This document shows, piece after piece, positions 11,250 through 21,804 of a stretch of 64,000 bases of DNA. Both the position numbers and the translations under genes were made by a program. The stretch is from Agelas oroides (Eukaryota > Porifera > Demospongiae > Agelasida > Agelasidae), in NCBI GenBank assembly GCA_949130485.1, contig OX422184.1, forward strand, positions 2,708,336-2,772,335, given 5' to 3'. How positions within the stretch are numbered: the stretch's first letter is position 1; each line of letters begins with the position of its first letter. The notes beneath the pieces are model-generated. The model made no database searches. It saw nothing but the letters and a program-made list of their open reading frames with translations, and was not told the DNA's origin.

Positions 11250-12672
11250 TAGCCTCATTCCCAGGTCCGTTCTAAAAATCAGAGAAAAGGGCCTGGTATC
11301 CACTGTTTGAGCATGGGCTTGATTAGTGAGTAAAGCTCACGTGAAATTATGCAAGGTTGTGTCAAATGATGACCTACATCACATAGTTACGAACTATGAC
11401 GTTACATATATCGGCTATTATTTTATATCGCCAAACAGGTTAACACTGCTCTCCTAGCCCTTTGCCCAGGCCTTCTAACACCAGTGATTATCACTTTAAC
11501 TGCACCCGCGACGCAGGACAATCTTCACACTACAAATGTCAGCTATAACATCGTAATACAAAATACTAGGGGAATGTAGAACATTGTGGGGCAAGCGTGA
11601 GCAAGCAATGCACTACAGCATTGACTGTTATGTAGCTAGGGCTTACCAGTGAAGTATCAGATCACAGCACACAGGCCATTCATGCATGGCATGTAGCTAA
11701 AACCATAGATAGTAGAGTGTCACTCTACTATCTATGCTAAAATGAGGTTTGTAACTGTACTGTCTACAAAAGTGCTCAATAGCTTAGAAAAATTGTCACG
11801 GTTGTGGAGAAGAGCTTTTCGTGGGGTAGGACCACACAACAGAGCCGTTTGTCTTACCAGCATGCAGCTACTCTAATTGTTGCAGGTATAGGCTAACTTA
11901 GCTAAGTCAGAACACAGTCTGGCATGCATAGTCCTTCAAGACTTGAGACATCTTTGAGAAAAGTAGAGGGAAGTCGCCACGCATCACCTATGGAACAAAA
12001 TCTCTGCCGCCTACTGCGTTCGGTAAGCTGCATGAGCCTTTCTACACAACTGTTAGCCCCGACGATCTTCTTGCTCCTGCTGTGAGTTTAGAGCTCTTCT
12101 AGAAGTGATGTTCGAAACAAGTAACAACAACTCTGAAGTAAGTAAAACTCTGAAGTAGGTCTCTACCTTACAGTTCATGTAGCATTTATAACTTGACCAT
12201 GTGCACGTGTTATTCTGTCCGTACGTGCATGCATGCGGTGCGCGGATTGTTTTAAAAGAGTATGAACCTACATTTACGGAGCGACGTACGACAGATATAT
12301 ACACATATATGAAAAATCGGCAATTCGACTCACTAGTGTGGGGCTCGCTCACACTCGCCCCAATAACTTTCCAAAACCCATAAGCAGCCAGATTTCTCTA
12401 GGATAAATGTCGAGTTTGAGTCCCGTCACTTTGGCTCAAAGTTGCAGGAAGGCATACAACACGGCAGAATCCAGGTCTTACACACAAATAGCCATTGTCA
12501 GCAGTGTACGATTAAATATACGGCAATATACACGTATACCTACGTCATGGTGCATGGGGGAACATGGTATTATCCAGAATTTCTGGAATGTTAGGAAATT
12601 TAGCGCATGTGCAAACAGTTAGATACCAGGCCCTTTTCTCCGATTTTTCGAATGGGCCTGGGAACGAAGCTA
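11250..12672. mobile_element. TAGCCTC-family foldback element with a nested insertion
   Basis: Terminal inverted repeats (tagcctcattcccagg and cctgggaacgaagcta) extend inward with cagagaaaagggcctggtatc and its near inverse. The flanks gatcaagta and ggtcgagta look like a diverged 9-bp duplication. The interior carries a second element at 11587-12362 with GGGGCGAGCC-type ends. No intact transposase was found. Confidence 0.7.
11587..12362. mobile_element. Element with GGGGCGAGCC-type ends, nested
   Basis: The left end TGGGGCAAGCGTGAGCAAGC is the inverse of the right end (ctcgctcacactcgcccca), giving an inverted repeat of about 20 bp. The same terminal word occurs at about ten other places in the window (for example 29388, 30385, 31157, 32752, 33053, 51729). 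No transposase frame is visible. Confidence 0.55.
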
Positions 12673-13467
12673 GGTCGAGTATAGCTATTGACTTGCTACA
12701 ATATAGTACTCTGCTACTAGCATGCCTGTGAGGATGCTAATTGGATAATTGAAGCCACATAGAGTATAAACAAAGCCAACCAACTTCCATGTATGGTTAT
12801 AGGGCAGGCCTTGTTCCATGTTGACTGACTGGGCAGACATGGCTGATGTTCTTGCTATTGCTAGTTGTGTAGGAGCAAAGAACATCACACATAGCCTTTT
12901 AAGAGCTGTCAATCGGTGTTGTGAAAAAGTGCCGTTGCCGTCAGAAGCGTTGTGGATGCATGTGATGTACTACAGTGCAGCAAGCCAGTTGCTAAGTGCG
13001 TACTTCACTGAAAGTGACTTTTAGCTCAGTGTGACTGTGCTAGATGGATAATCTGCTACCAGAAACTTGTAGCTATATAATGGATGGAGTTTGTTAGCAG
13101 TGTACCTACCATAGCCTTTATATAAGGCTCCCGAACTGCAAGTTGGGATGAAGTTTGCATCAACACTTTTGGCCATAACTCAGGTTAGCAGTGCTTTAAA
13201 TAATCGTAGATTCTCAGATTAGCTAATAGATATACCTTTATGATAAGGCAGTTAGCTTGGCCAATGCAAAATCCTGCTTGGCTATGGCTCCCGTTGAAGT
13301 GTTTGACCCGGTACACTTGCCATCGATTAGTTGTCAGCCTTAGCTCTTGGAACAAAGATATTTGACTAACAATTAACTCCTTCCATCTGTGGTATCAAAC
13401 TTAAACCAGTCTTCCTAGGCTAGGAGAGGAAGTGGCTGGCAAAATGCGAGCACTTTTATGGCTTCTA
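12673..13467. other. Intergenic, no gene supported
   Basis: Two opposed open stretches at 12685-13024 overlap each other. Neither has splice context or a recognisable domain, so no gene is called. The rest is unremarkable AT-rich sequence. Confidence 0.4.
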
Positions 13468-13507
13468 TTATACTATACTATACTATACTATACTATACTA
13501 TACTATA
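13468..13507. repeat. Microsatellite (TACTA)n
   Basis: About eight 5-bp units (actat/tacta). Shorter runs of the same motif recur at 13950-13970 and 14388-14408, each abutting the end of a TACCGTA-type element. Confidence 0.9.
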
Positions 13508-13950
13508 TCGTAGATCTGAAAATATTTTCATGGTTTGTGTAAACCATGAAAATAAATTATACTTTACAACAATCATTACGGTCAGCATATTTTGTACACA
13601 CAGTTTCAACACAGCACATTTTCATACACACAGTTTCATAACAGCTATTTTGCGTGAGATGGCCTCTTCTTCAATACCTGTAGGTGACTCGTGGCAAACA
13701 CGTGACTACTTTCTCAGTGTCCGATAAATTGTCCATCTTTACTGCCACGGTACATGCCTGGAGTGCTCCTCAGTTCTCTTTTGCATGCGAGTAGTTTGCC
13801 AACAACTGCATCGTAGCCACGAACACAAAAGCTGTTCGTACTCCACGGTGTGCATAGTCTCGTTCCAGATCACAAAGCCTGGGAACATATAGAATTGATG
13901 CCAGCAAACTATTTTTACATTTATAACACGAAATTTCCAGATCTACGGTA
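13506..13950. mobile_element. TACCGTA-ended element, AGATCT subfamily, copy 1
   Basis: The ends tatcgtagatctgaaaat and ccagatctacggta are inverted repeats. An internal perfect hairpin (catggtttgtgtaaaccatg) follows the left end. Its reverse complement is found at 23.5-23.9 kb, including the gcaaactactcg segment, so both are copies of one family. Confidence 0.75.
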
Positions 13951-13967
13951 CTATACTATACTATACT

Positions 13968-14385
13968 ATCGTATAGCCGGAAAATTTGACAGGGAATTAA
14001 ATTTGGCGGTTTGGCGGTCGGGACTGAAACTACCAAATTAATATCCGCCAATATTATTTTCACCCGCAACTCGTAATGATGTAATGCATGCAGTAGCGTG
14101 CTCTTGGCCCCTCTACGCAAGCTGTGCATGTAGCTAGCTCGGCGCTATATAGCACCCTGCTAGTTATATTTCTTGTAAATTAGGGAACTCACGGCTTTGT
14201 TCAAGTATATACCTCAAGTGAGAGGACGGCAACGTTCCCTGATAAACGTGCATGCAATGTTTATGATGACGTAATATGCTGCTGAGGCACCACCGCCAAA
14301 TTTAAATTCTGCCATATTTTTTTACGCTCAGTTTGGGGCCAAACCGCCAAATTTAAAGACTGCCAATATTTCTGGCTATACGGTA
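13968..14385. mobile_element. TACCGTA-ended element, GTATAGCC subfamily
   Basis: The left end tatcgtatagccggaaa matches the inverted right end (ttctggctatacggta). Subterminal ggcggtttggcggt and its complements (accgccaaatttaaa) form a second inverted block. It is inserted in the (TACTA)n microsatellite. A partial relative lies near 27.37-27.43 kb. Confidence 0.75.
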
Positions 14386-14412
14386 TACTAATACTATACC
14401 ATACTATATATT

Positions 14413-14722
14413 ATTATCCAGTTCATATTTCTACAACAGTATTTTCCTATTCCCGTGCCGTGCAATATCACACGATATTGCACGGGTAGTTATTGCACGG
14501 GTAGTTATTGCACGGGTAGTTATTGCACAGCTGGAACTACGCGGTATCCTAGCAACCACGATGTGCTTTAATTAGAACCGGTGCGTTCGAACAGCGAGTT
14601 ACTTGGTTCTTTGTGCGAGTAGAGACACGGCGCTGTTGAGGTAATGGATAATAAACATTTTATTACACGAGTTAGCGTGCAATATCGCAGTTATTGCACG
14701 CTAACTCGTGTAATAAGGTATA
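14413..14722. repeat. Dispersed repeat, inverted partner of 9871-10160
   Basis: The reverse complement of the 9.9-kb copy, with an extra gcacgggtagttatt unit. It includes the internal ttattgcacgctaactcgtgtaataa palindrome. Confidence 0.7.
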
Positions 14723-15261
14723 TCTATGAAATTTTTGTTTCTACTTGGTGTGCAATATTTTTTTGATGTATGAACGAGAGAATGCCCAGTTAAGTACATG
14801 TACTCATCTTGTACACTTCCTTGTTGGAAACACAAGTCCTACATACAGCACAGGCTTTTAAAAGCCAGACTGCTGGATCACCCGGATCACGGTGCAAAAA
14901 TGCAGCCAAAGCTACGTATATTAAATAATTACTATACGTAGGTATACACATGTGCATCATGTGCCTCATGCCGAGCATGTGGAAAGTTGTCGATCGGATG
15001 AAATGGCGAAGTGCGGTTGAGATGATTCAGCTTCAGTACCTCTGCTTTGGAGTCTCCCTACTGCGATGCCATGCTGTTTTCCACTTATCCTGTTCACGGG
15101 TCAGCGAGCAAAGTGAATCACTCAGGTGCTGATGCACAAGTCATCTCCTGTCACTATTATCCTGTCGTCTTTCATCTCTTTATTGAGCAGTTAAACATCT
15201 TCTGTATCTCTGGACTCATTCTCTATCCTGCCGTCGTCTTCTATTCTCCGAGTCCTCCACC

Positions 15262-15283
15262 ATGAACGGCACATGCCAGAATG
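15262..15283 (+). CDS. Possible first coding exon of the Roc-COR gene
   Basis: The start codon has a favourable context (ctccaccATGA). Seven codons (MNGTCQN) are followed by a phase-1 donor (G|gtgcgt), which fits the phase-1 acceptor at 16854. No competing upstream coding exon was recognised between 9.6 and 15.2 kb. The exon is so short that only phase, donor and position support it. Confidence 0.35.
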
Positions 15284-15674
15284 GTGCGTAGACTATGCAT
15301 AAACCCGTATATTTCAATTGTAAACCCGTTACGGACAGACATACAAGCACAACCTCAGACAAAGACCCCACTAGCGCCCACCGTGCCCGCTCGATTATGA
15401 CCCTCACGCTAAGGCGTTCGGCATTGAAGTGCATGCACGTACATATGTAAGTATCGTATGGTTGGTAATCTTTGTGGGTACAAATTTCGTGAAACGGGCA
15501 AAAATCTGGGAGTCAGAGATTTTTTGTGGTTTTATTCTTTCGATCAGTGATTCCAAATCCAAATTTTGCATATCAGCTATACATGTGTTAGCGCTTGATG
15601 GCTAAAACTGAATGAAATGTCTAGTATTGTCTGCTGACTCTTCATTCCTGGGGTGAACCAATAGTCTGACATAT

Positions 15675-15842
15675 TCAGACTAAGTACGTAGGTGATTGCT
15701 TGCGTTCTTGGCCCAGCGCCTTTGTCCAGCTTTGCTTCCTGTACCACTTTGATTCCCACTTGGCTTGAGCAATAGCCACCAAAGGTATGCTAGCTGGCAG
15801 GACAACTAGAAGTAGCACTAGATTGCGTGACTTGCTCACCAT
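15675..15842 (-). CDS. Small ORF with signal-peptide-like start
   Basis: 55 codons from an ATG in good context (cacccATGG). The first 27 residues have the layout of a secretory signal: a basic N-end (VSKSR), a hydrophobic core (LVLLLVVLPASIPLVAIA) and a small-residue cleavage region (AQA). The remainder is short and basic, ending in a stop. It could be a small secreted peptide or the first exon of a minus-strand gene whose donor I cannot fix. It lies in the proposed first intron of the plus-strand gene. No family is recognised. Confidence 0.25.
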   Translation of the reverse strand: MVSKSRNLVLLLVVLPASIPLVAIAQAKWESKWYRKQSWTKALGQERKQSPTYLV

Positions 15843-16853
15843 GGGTGAAGAAAGTTTTAATTTGCATAAATGGCTCTCTACTTGCATAAAATGTGAAATA
15901 TATATTCCTTGTGAAAATTACCAACCCTACAATACTTAGCAGACCCTGCCCGAATTTCCTTGTGTTTGCTGTGTGGGAATGCTGACCTCATGTTGTAGGC
16001 CTGTATGTATCGAGCTGGCAGTATTCAGTCTTAGTTATCTGGTGGAAATATCCTTTATGAGGCATTCCCAGGCGTGTAACGCTTCCTGACCCAAGTTGTA
16101 TCTGAACTGTGTTTGTACCAGAGATAAGTCACAATGGTCATGTGCATGCACACACACACAAATACAGAAGTGCAAGCGTAGGCACACAGTGTTGTTCATG
16201 AGTACCGACTTGCTGGAACCAAACAGTGTGATAGCACATGGCACCTGCTTAATTAGCTGACTTACCTCATGTACATACGTGGTGCTGATGGAGGTGTGGT
16301 GCTTTTCATGGATGTCATTTGTACCACTGCCTCGGAAGAGTCACACCAGACAACTAAGGCTGGAGGCTGCTATCTCAGTAGTCAATATGCACAAGTCCTG
16401 ATAGTTGATACACACAACTTCACAGTTAAGCCTATGACTTTCAGTCTGCAGACGTGAGACTGTCGAGAAGTCAGTGTAATACATGCATGTTTACTGCACA
16501 TGTGCAAACAAACTTATAATTGCCAATTTGATTTTGGTTGCATTTTTGGTGATTCTGGTGATCCAACTGTCTGGCTTTTACATACACCTCACAGTCATTG
16601 TTTATCCTGTAACTACACTTGATAATCATGTTACCATTCATCTTGACACATCCCTTTTGTTAGTTAACAGCACTCAATATTTATAACTGATGTTGACATG
16701 AGACTTTGTGCCCTACGGTTCAAACTACTGCCCCTTGGTGGGCTAGTTTAACTAGGTGTATTATTCAACTGTGAAGCAATTAAGGCATGTATTTATGTTA
16801 GGCAACAGTTTGCTTTTGGAATGCATTATGAAAGCTACATTGGCCTTCTCCAG
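15843..16853. other. Intron, no further gene seen
   Basis: Contains a short CA repeat near 16145 and otherwise plain non-coding sequence up to the cttctccag acceptor of the next exon. Confidence 0.45.
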
Positions 16854-17069
16854 GTGCTGATACTGTAGGACATCACCTCACTGGCAAAGAGCTCCTTGCC
16901 TTAAAAGATTACGTTCTGCCTGAGCATGTGATTAAGAGCTTGCAACAGGAGGGGTTGGATCTAAACACAATTACAAATGTACAGACAACTATTGAAGAAG
17001 TGGAACGACGGCTTGATTCTTTAGGGCAGTCTGAAATTGCATCCAGTCTGAGACAACTCCTTGACCTTG
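16854..17069 (+). CDS. Exon: small helical domain of unknown type, before the Roc-COR exon
   Basis: A 216-nt exon with a ccttctccag acceptor and a gtaagc donor, phase 1 on both sides. The roughly 72-residue product is fully helical in appearance (GKELLALKDYVL, EHVIKSLQQEGLDL, TIEEVERRLDSLG, EIASSLRQLLDL) with amphipathic spacing and a polar start. Joining it to the exon at 25038 keeps the frame. Length and helix count resemble a Death-superfamily or SAM-like module, but I see no diagnostic motif and do not assign one. It would form the N-terminal interaction domain of the Roc-COR protein. Confidence 0.7.
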
Positions 17070-17101
17070 GTAAGCATTTTAAGGCTAGTGTATTTCATCA
17101 C

Positions 17102-17668
17102 TAGCCTCGTTCCCAGGCTCTCATGCGTGGGTGGAGGAAAAAAAAGAGCCTGGTACACACTGTTTGCGCATACTCAGTTCCCCCAGGATTCCTGGGAATT
17201 TGAAATTTCCGTAAAACCTGCTCCGTTACACTAACCTCCGTGAGGCATGCTGACTTCTCCCGTGTGAAAGATGCCTGCCACTTGACCATGTTCTGTGTGG
17301 ACAATGATGAGGGAGCAACAAAGACACTCAGCTCTTCACTTGCAGGAATTGTCCACGGTTTGTCCATTCCAGTTAAACGCTGCGGCATGTGACTGACGCA
17401 ATCTTTTTCATTGAAGTTCACCAATCAGCTCAAAGGAAGCAATGCAGACCGTTACCGTCAAAGTGATATTTATTCTGACTTCAAAACTGCCCGTATGTGT
17501 CTCACAGGGTGTATAAATCTCTGTAGTGTGACCTTTCAACAGGTAAACAGAAATTGACTGTAATCTTAGTGTATGGAGTAGTATGCAGGTTACCAATGAA
17601 ACTTAGCGCATGCACAAACAATGTGTACTAGGGTCTCTTTCCTCCTCCCCAGCACAAGAGCCTGGGAA
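17102..17668. mobile_element. TAGCCTC-family foldback element, right end worn
   Basis: Starts TAGCCTCGTTCCCAGGC. The inner left sequence (agagcctggtacacactgtttgcgca) is mirrored by tgcgcatgcacaaacaatgtgtac on the right, and the right tip ends cctgggaa without the last bases. It lies 33 bp after the helical-domain exon. Confidence 0.7.
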
Positions 17669-18892
17669 TATATTACACAATGAAGAAGAAATTTATAACT
17701 ACAGGGTTGAAACAGAGCTCAGATTAGGGAAGCCATCCAGGGGCATACATGCTCCTTGAGGTGTTGTCATGTGGTGGAGAGCTGGGTTGGCCTATAGCTG
17801 CCCTAACCTGTCCAGTTGTGTAGGGTGTTTAGCCCTTTCTGTGTAATATGACATAGTATGGTTTTGTGGCGGCAACAAGAACTGACATTATTGCTGTAGT
17901 TTTGTTAGTGTTTAGTGGGAGTTTAATATGTGACACCTACCCACCTCCCCCTGCCCCACCCTTTCTGCTAACACAGAACCTATCTTCAAAACGGATTGCA
18001 CCAACTGATAACATACCGCCAAATTTGGATGATGACTATCTAGAGATGAAGCTTGCTAGTGCAGCTGCCAATCACACACAATGGGTTGTACCCCTGTCGC
18101 TCATTTTCTTTTCAATCTGCTCTGTGGTGTGTGCACAGAAGCTATTATGGCATACGGTAGTATGCCATATGTAGGGATGACCCCCCAAAAAATGGCGGCC
18201 ACATTAAAAGTGCACAAATGACACGCTCGGAATATCTGCAATCTATCTTCCACCATGATAGCACGACAACAGCTGAAGCTATTACGATTCAAACGCAAAA
18301 GAACAGCATAAATCACTGGGTATTGTACTCACCACTTATCGTTCTCAAAGAAAGAACTCGAACTAGTCGGCGATTCTCAGGTAACCCATCGCTTATGCTT
18401 GCCGCTATACGCCATTTTGTTATACATGGCAGGTTCGCCCCGGAAGCTCAACTGAGCATGTGTTTAGATAGCTTACCATGATAAGAAGCAGCAGCTGACA
18501 CACCAGTATGTGCGTGAAGACTGCAACAACCAAGGTCAGGTGGCACAACGCAAAATGTAGAGAGGGGATGTGTGCGTGCTTCCAGGAGAAGTATTATAAG
18601 GTATGTATTGTTGGGGCTGCTGTAAATGAAATGTATGTGAGGACTCCACACAATGAGCACGTGTAGTTAGCAAGGGCAGCAGTTTCTACTTCCGTTCATA
18701 CTATAGCTGGAAGTCATTCTGGAACCTGATTGGCCAGTGGCTAGACTTGCAACTCACCTAGACATTAGGTACCGGATACTTAGAACACCAGCTGGCAACT
18801 TAGAACACTAGCCACTGATATTTAATTTTTCATTTTCAAAATTTCAAATTTGCTTGTTATGGTCATACAACAAAAATGTATATAGTACGTCT
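17669..18892. other. Intron with repeat scraps
   Basis: Bases 17935-17990 match the CT-rich core of the 326-520 repeat. Bases 18173-18200 (gtagggatg...) match the terminus of the inverted-repeat unit at 19.6-20.2 kb. An open stretch across 17866-18174 is made partly of this repeat and is not taken as a gene. Confidence 0.4.
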
Positions 18893-19219
18893 TTACAAAT
18901 AGTGTTTACTTAAAGTTGACATTTTGGCTGGTGTCTTTTTAGTATCCTCCTTTTGTGTTGTGCCTAACTCTTCATATCCCTCCAATGCAAAGAGTAGCAG
19001 CCGATTGGTAGCTTGGTCCTCGAACTGCTCTAGTGCAGCTAGTAGCAGTGAGTTAACATTGGCTTCATTCAAAACTCCTGCACTAGAGGAGGCAGCTGCT
19101 GAAACGGGCGGTTGCTCAGCTGCTCCCAATTCACGTGAACTACTATTTGGTTCACAGAAAAACTCTCTGTAGACTTCATCCCCACAGAGGTCACGTAATA
19201 CCGAGTTGTAAGACACCAT
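18893..19219 (-). CDS. Hypothetical 108-residue ORF, acidic, Ala/Leu-rich
   Basis: An ATG-started frame on the minus strand with a plausible protein composition. A polar N-terminal part ends in YREFFCEPNSSSREL, followed by two similar Leu-rich helices (LLLAALEQFEDQATN and LLLFALEGYEELG), then a Lys/Thr tail. The repeated helix suggests a real but unrecognised protein. It could be the N-terminal piece of a transposase or regulatory ORF belonging to the gtagggatgg-ended elements beside it. No known domain. Confidence 0.3.
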   Translation of the reverse strand: MVSYNSVLRDLCGDEVYREFFCEPNSSSRELGAAEQPPVSAAASSSAGVLNEANVNSLLLAALEQFEDQATNRLLLFALEGYEELGTTQKEDTKKTPAKMSTLSKHYL

Positions 19220-19555
19220 TGCAGTAACAGTTTGATGGTAAGTAGCTATGGTCTAAATACCGCAGTATAGAGATCTACGGGATTTATTAATGCCTGCATA
19301 AAGCCTCATAAAACGCACGCTTCACACTTAGGTAATAAATAAGGTATTTCTTGGGCTTCTAAATCCCATAGATTCCCTTTAGTTTGGTGTCTAACCTAAA
19401 TAAAGAAGTTTGATGTTCGGATGTTTACGACAACTCTTGCGTGGTTCCTTGTGAACAACAAAGTTCGGTACTTTTTTACTTTACAGACCATGCATTTTCC
19501 CCTCAGCCTCCCCTCCCACCTCTCTTCTCTCTTACTATTCCTAAAAAAATTTAAA

Positions 19556-20200
19556 AAAAACAGGAACAAGTCACAAAAAAGTTTTCTGAACGAAAACAAG
19601 CGCATATAGGGATGGAACCCTCAAAAACCAGACAAACTAGATGGGAACGACACCATGACACTTTCATACCATCCCTACATCTTGTGCCATTTTGCCAAGT
19701 ATGCACACCACAAAACTCTCAACATTAGCCTATTCAAACCCACTAAATAAACGAACAAGCCACTCACTACTGCTCACTCACCACTGCTCACTCACCAGCC
19801 TTCCTGCATACAAGATATCTGCCACGTACAGCAGCAATAACATAACCTACACTCTAACATACCATACAGACTCAGCACTGCTTGTGCACTCCACAGCTTC
19901 TGCATACAAGACTGACCATATCTACCATGCTCAGTAGCAATTGCGTTGTAGCAACCTCACAACACAACTTACTCTCCATGCACATCAACATGCACTACAC
20001 ACCCATGAGCACTACCCAAGCCAGTGCCTTCCACCACCCTCCTATGCACACAAACCAACACAAGGCAGAATGGACAAGATGTAGGGATGGTGTGAAAGTG
20101 TTGTGGTGTCATTCCCATCTTGTTTGCCTGGTTTTTGAGGCTTCCATCCCTACAAAGCACTTGTTTTCGTTCAGAAATTTTTTTTGTGATTTTTCAATGT
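19556..20200. mobile_element. Inverted-repeat unit with GTAGGGATGG ends
   Basis: Bases 19556-19681 (tcacaaaaaag...ccatccctac) are the reverse complement of 20083-20200, giving arms of about 120 bp around a 400-bp centre. Each arm itself contains a smaller palindrome bounded by tagggatgg and ccatcccta. The centre is CA-rich and non-coding. Confidence 0.7.
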
Positions 20201-20329
20201 AAGGAGACACCAAGCTGTTCAGGTGTCTTCTTCACATATGGCTGCCATACATGTTCATGTAGTTTTATATCAGCTCTTCATCCATCTGCTCTGAACAACT
20301 TTCTTGGGTACCCTGAGCTTTAGCTTTTG

Positions 20330-21440
20330 TTTCCCCTTGCAAATAACCATTTGTGGCAACATTGGGCCACTCACTAGCTGTCACTGTCAAGACAACTCTG
20401 ATGTGCCTTTTTTCAGCACCTGTTGTCTGAATGATGCAGGATTTTGCACCAACTCAATCGATTGACTTGTTTGGCACAAGGTCAAAGTAAGTCGGGGTCT
20501 CATCCGTGTTCCAAATTAGAGTGTTTGGAAACCTTCCAATCCTTCTCTCCTTCTAAACTTTCTAGAGACACACTCTACTCTAACCTTGCCTTCCAGACTT
20601 TTGCTCTGAGAGTGAAGCAATTTCATTGGAAAGACTTGTAAACACAGCCATCACTAGCGTTGAACACAGGCACGTTTCTGGATGAATTGTTAAGCCTTCT
20701 TCACCTGCACCACTGACACTGGAAGCTAGGTGATCTCTCATCTCAAAAGCACTGAACCTGTACAAAAATATTTCATGGTATACTGTAAATCATGAAATTT
20801 TCACGTTAAAAATAATTTGCGTAAAAAATTTTCATGGTGTTAAATTTTCGTGGTTTCGTTAGATCCGCAAAAGTTTTGTAATGGTTGACAGTTACAATAT
20901 GGACGAGCGCCTGGAGCATTCCTAGCGTTAAGTCTACTACCAGGTATTGGGAAAGCCAGGTATCGCTAGCTGTAGTCGTCGATTGGACATTTACCTTGGG
21001 GGGTGTGGACTTGTGCGCACATTTATTCATTGATCATCGCCACGTAGGTTTTTTCTTTTTTTTTTTTGCATGTTAAATTTTCGCGGTTGGTCTCGACCGC
21101 GAAATTATTTTAACAGCGAAATTTTCCAGATCTATGGTACATGCAATTACCCTGGGCCTATGCTTATTTTTCAAAAGGAGCATTTTTTTCATGCACACAT
21201 GTGGACATACCAGCTGCTCTTTCATCTCTCTGAGGGTATGAGAGTGGCCTTCCCGCACCTCTCTTGTTGCCTCTACCCTGGGCTGGCTTTCCAAATGGCT
21301 GTTGCTTGATGATTGTTGTCTTAGGCATCCTGAACATGTCTGCAGTGTTCTTAAAAGAAGCTTATGGCTGACAGAGGTTATTACTTGTGAATTTCAAACA
21401 TCCTTTTTGTTACGTAGCTAGCTCGAAACATTGCTGGTTC
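20330..21440 (-). pseudogene. pogo/Tigger-type transposase remnant, interrupted by a MITE
   Basis: On the minus strand, scattered translations follow the order of a Tigger/CENP-B-like transposase. A GAGRPLSYP motif (about 21270) is followed, after the nested MITE, by LPVSV (20720s), then the end of the HTH region (FNASDG...FTLR), then the DDE entry IWNTDETPTYFD with its Asp, and TTGAEKRH. There are several stops and frameshifts and the rest of the DDE domain is missing. It lies in the intron of the plus-strand gene. Clearly dead. Confidence 0.75.
20781..21139. mobile_element. TACCGTA-ended MITE inserted in the pogo remnant
   Basis: The left end tactgtaaatcatgaaa pairs with the inverted right end (ttttccagatctatggta). 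An internal hairpin (cgcggttggtctcgaccgcg) lies at 21083-21102. Pogo coding similarity resumes on both sides, so this element landed after the transposase had arrived. Confidence 0.7.
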
Positions 21441-21804
21441 ACCAACAATGGCTTTCTTAATACTGTAATAGCAAAAGTAGGCCCTTGCAAATGCTAACAG
21501 TACTCTTTCTTGATTGCTGCGCTTTGATCCAGCTCTTCACTTTGAAGCTTTTTCTTTCACAGTCAACCATGGCTCAAAGCTAGCAACAATTTCTTCGATG
21601 GTGGCAAGGATGGTAAATGAAAGCACCCCTGGGAGTCTCCACAGCCTAAGCCAACAGAGATTTCTGTATTTTCCAAGGCATTGATATCATCAGAAGTAAA
21701 TCCAATTATCTTTGGCCATTCCATAAATTAGAGTAACTATGGTAACACTCGGGATTTTTATACCCTTGAATCCATTCAATTTGAACCGAATGCGCATCCT
21801 GTTG

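Noticed and set aside
12685-13024. Opposed ORFs between transposon relics
   Set aside because: Overlapping frames on both strands with no recognisable domain or splice context.
17866-18174. 102-codon ORF with a hydrophobic start
   Set aside because: It overlaps a dispersed CT-rich repeat shared with 326-520 and 56.5 kb; no splice or domain support.
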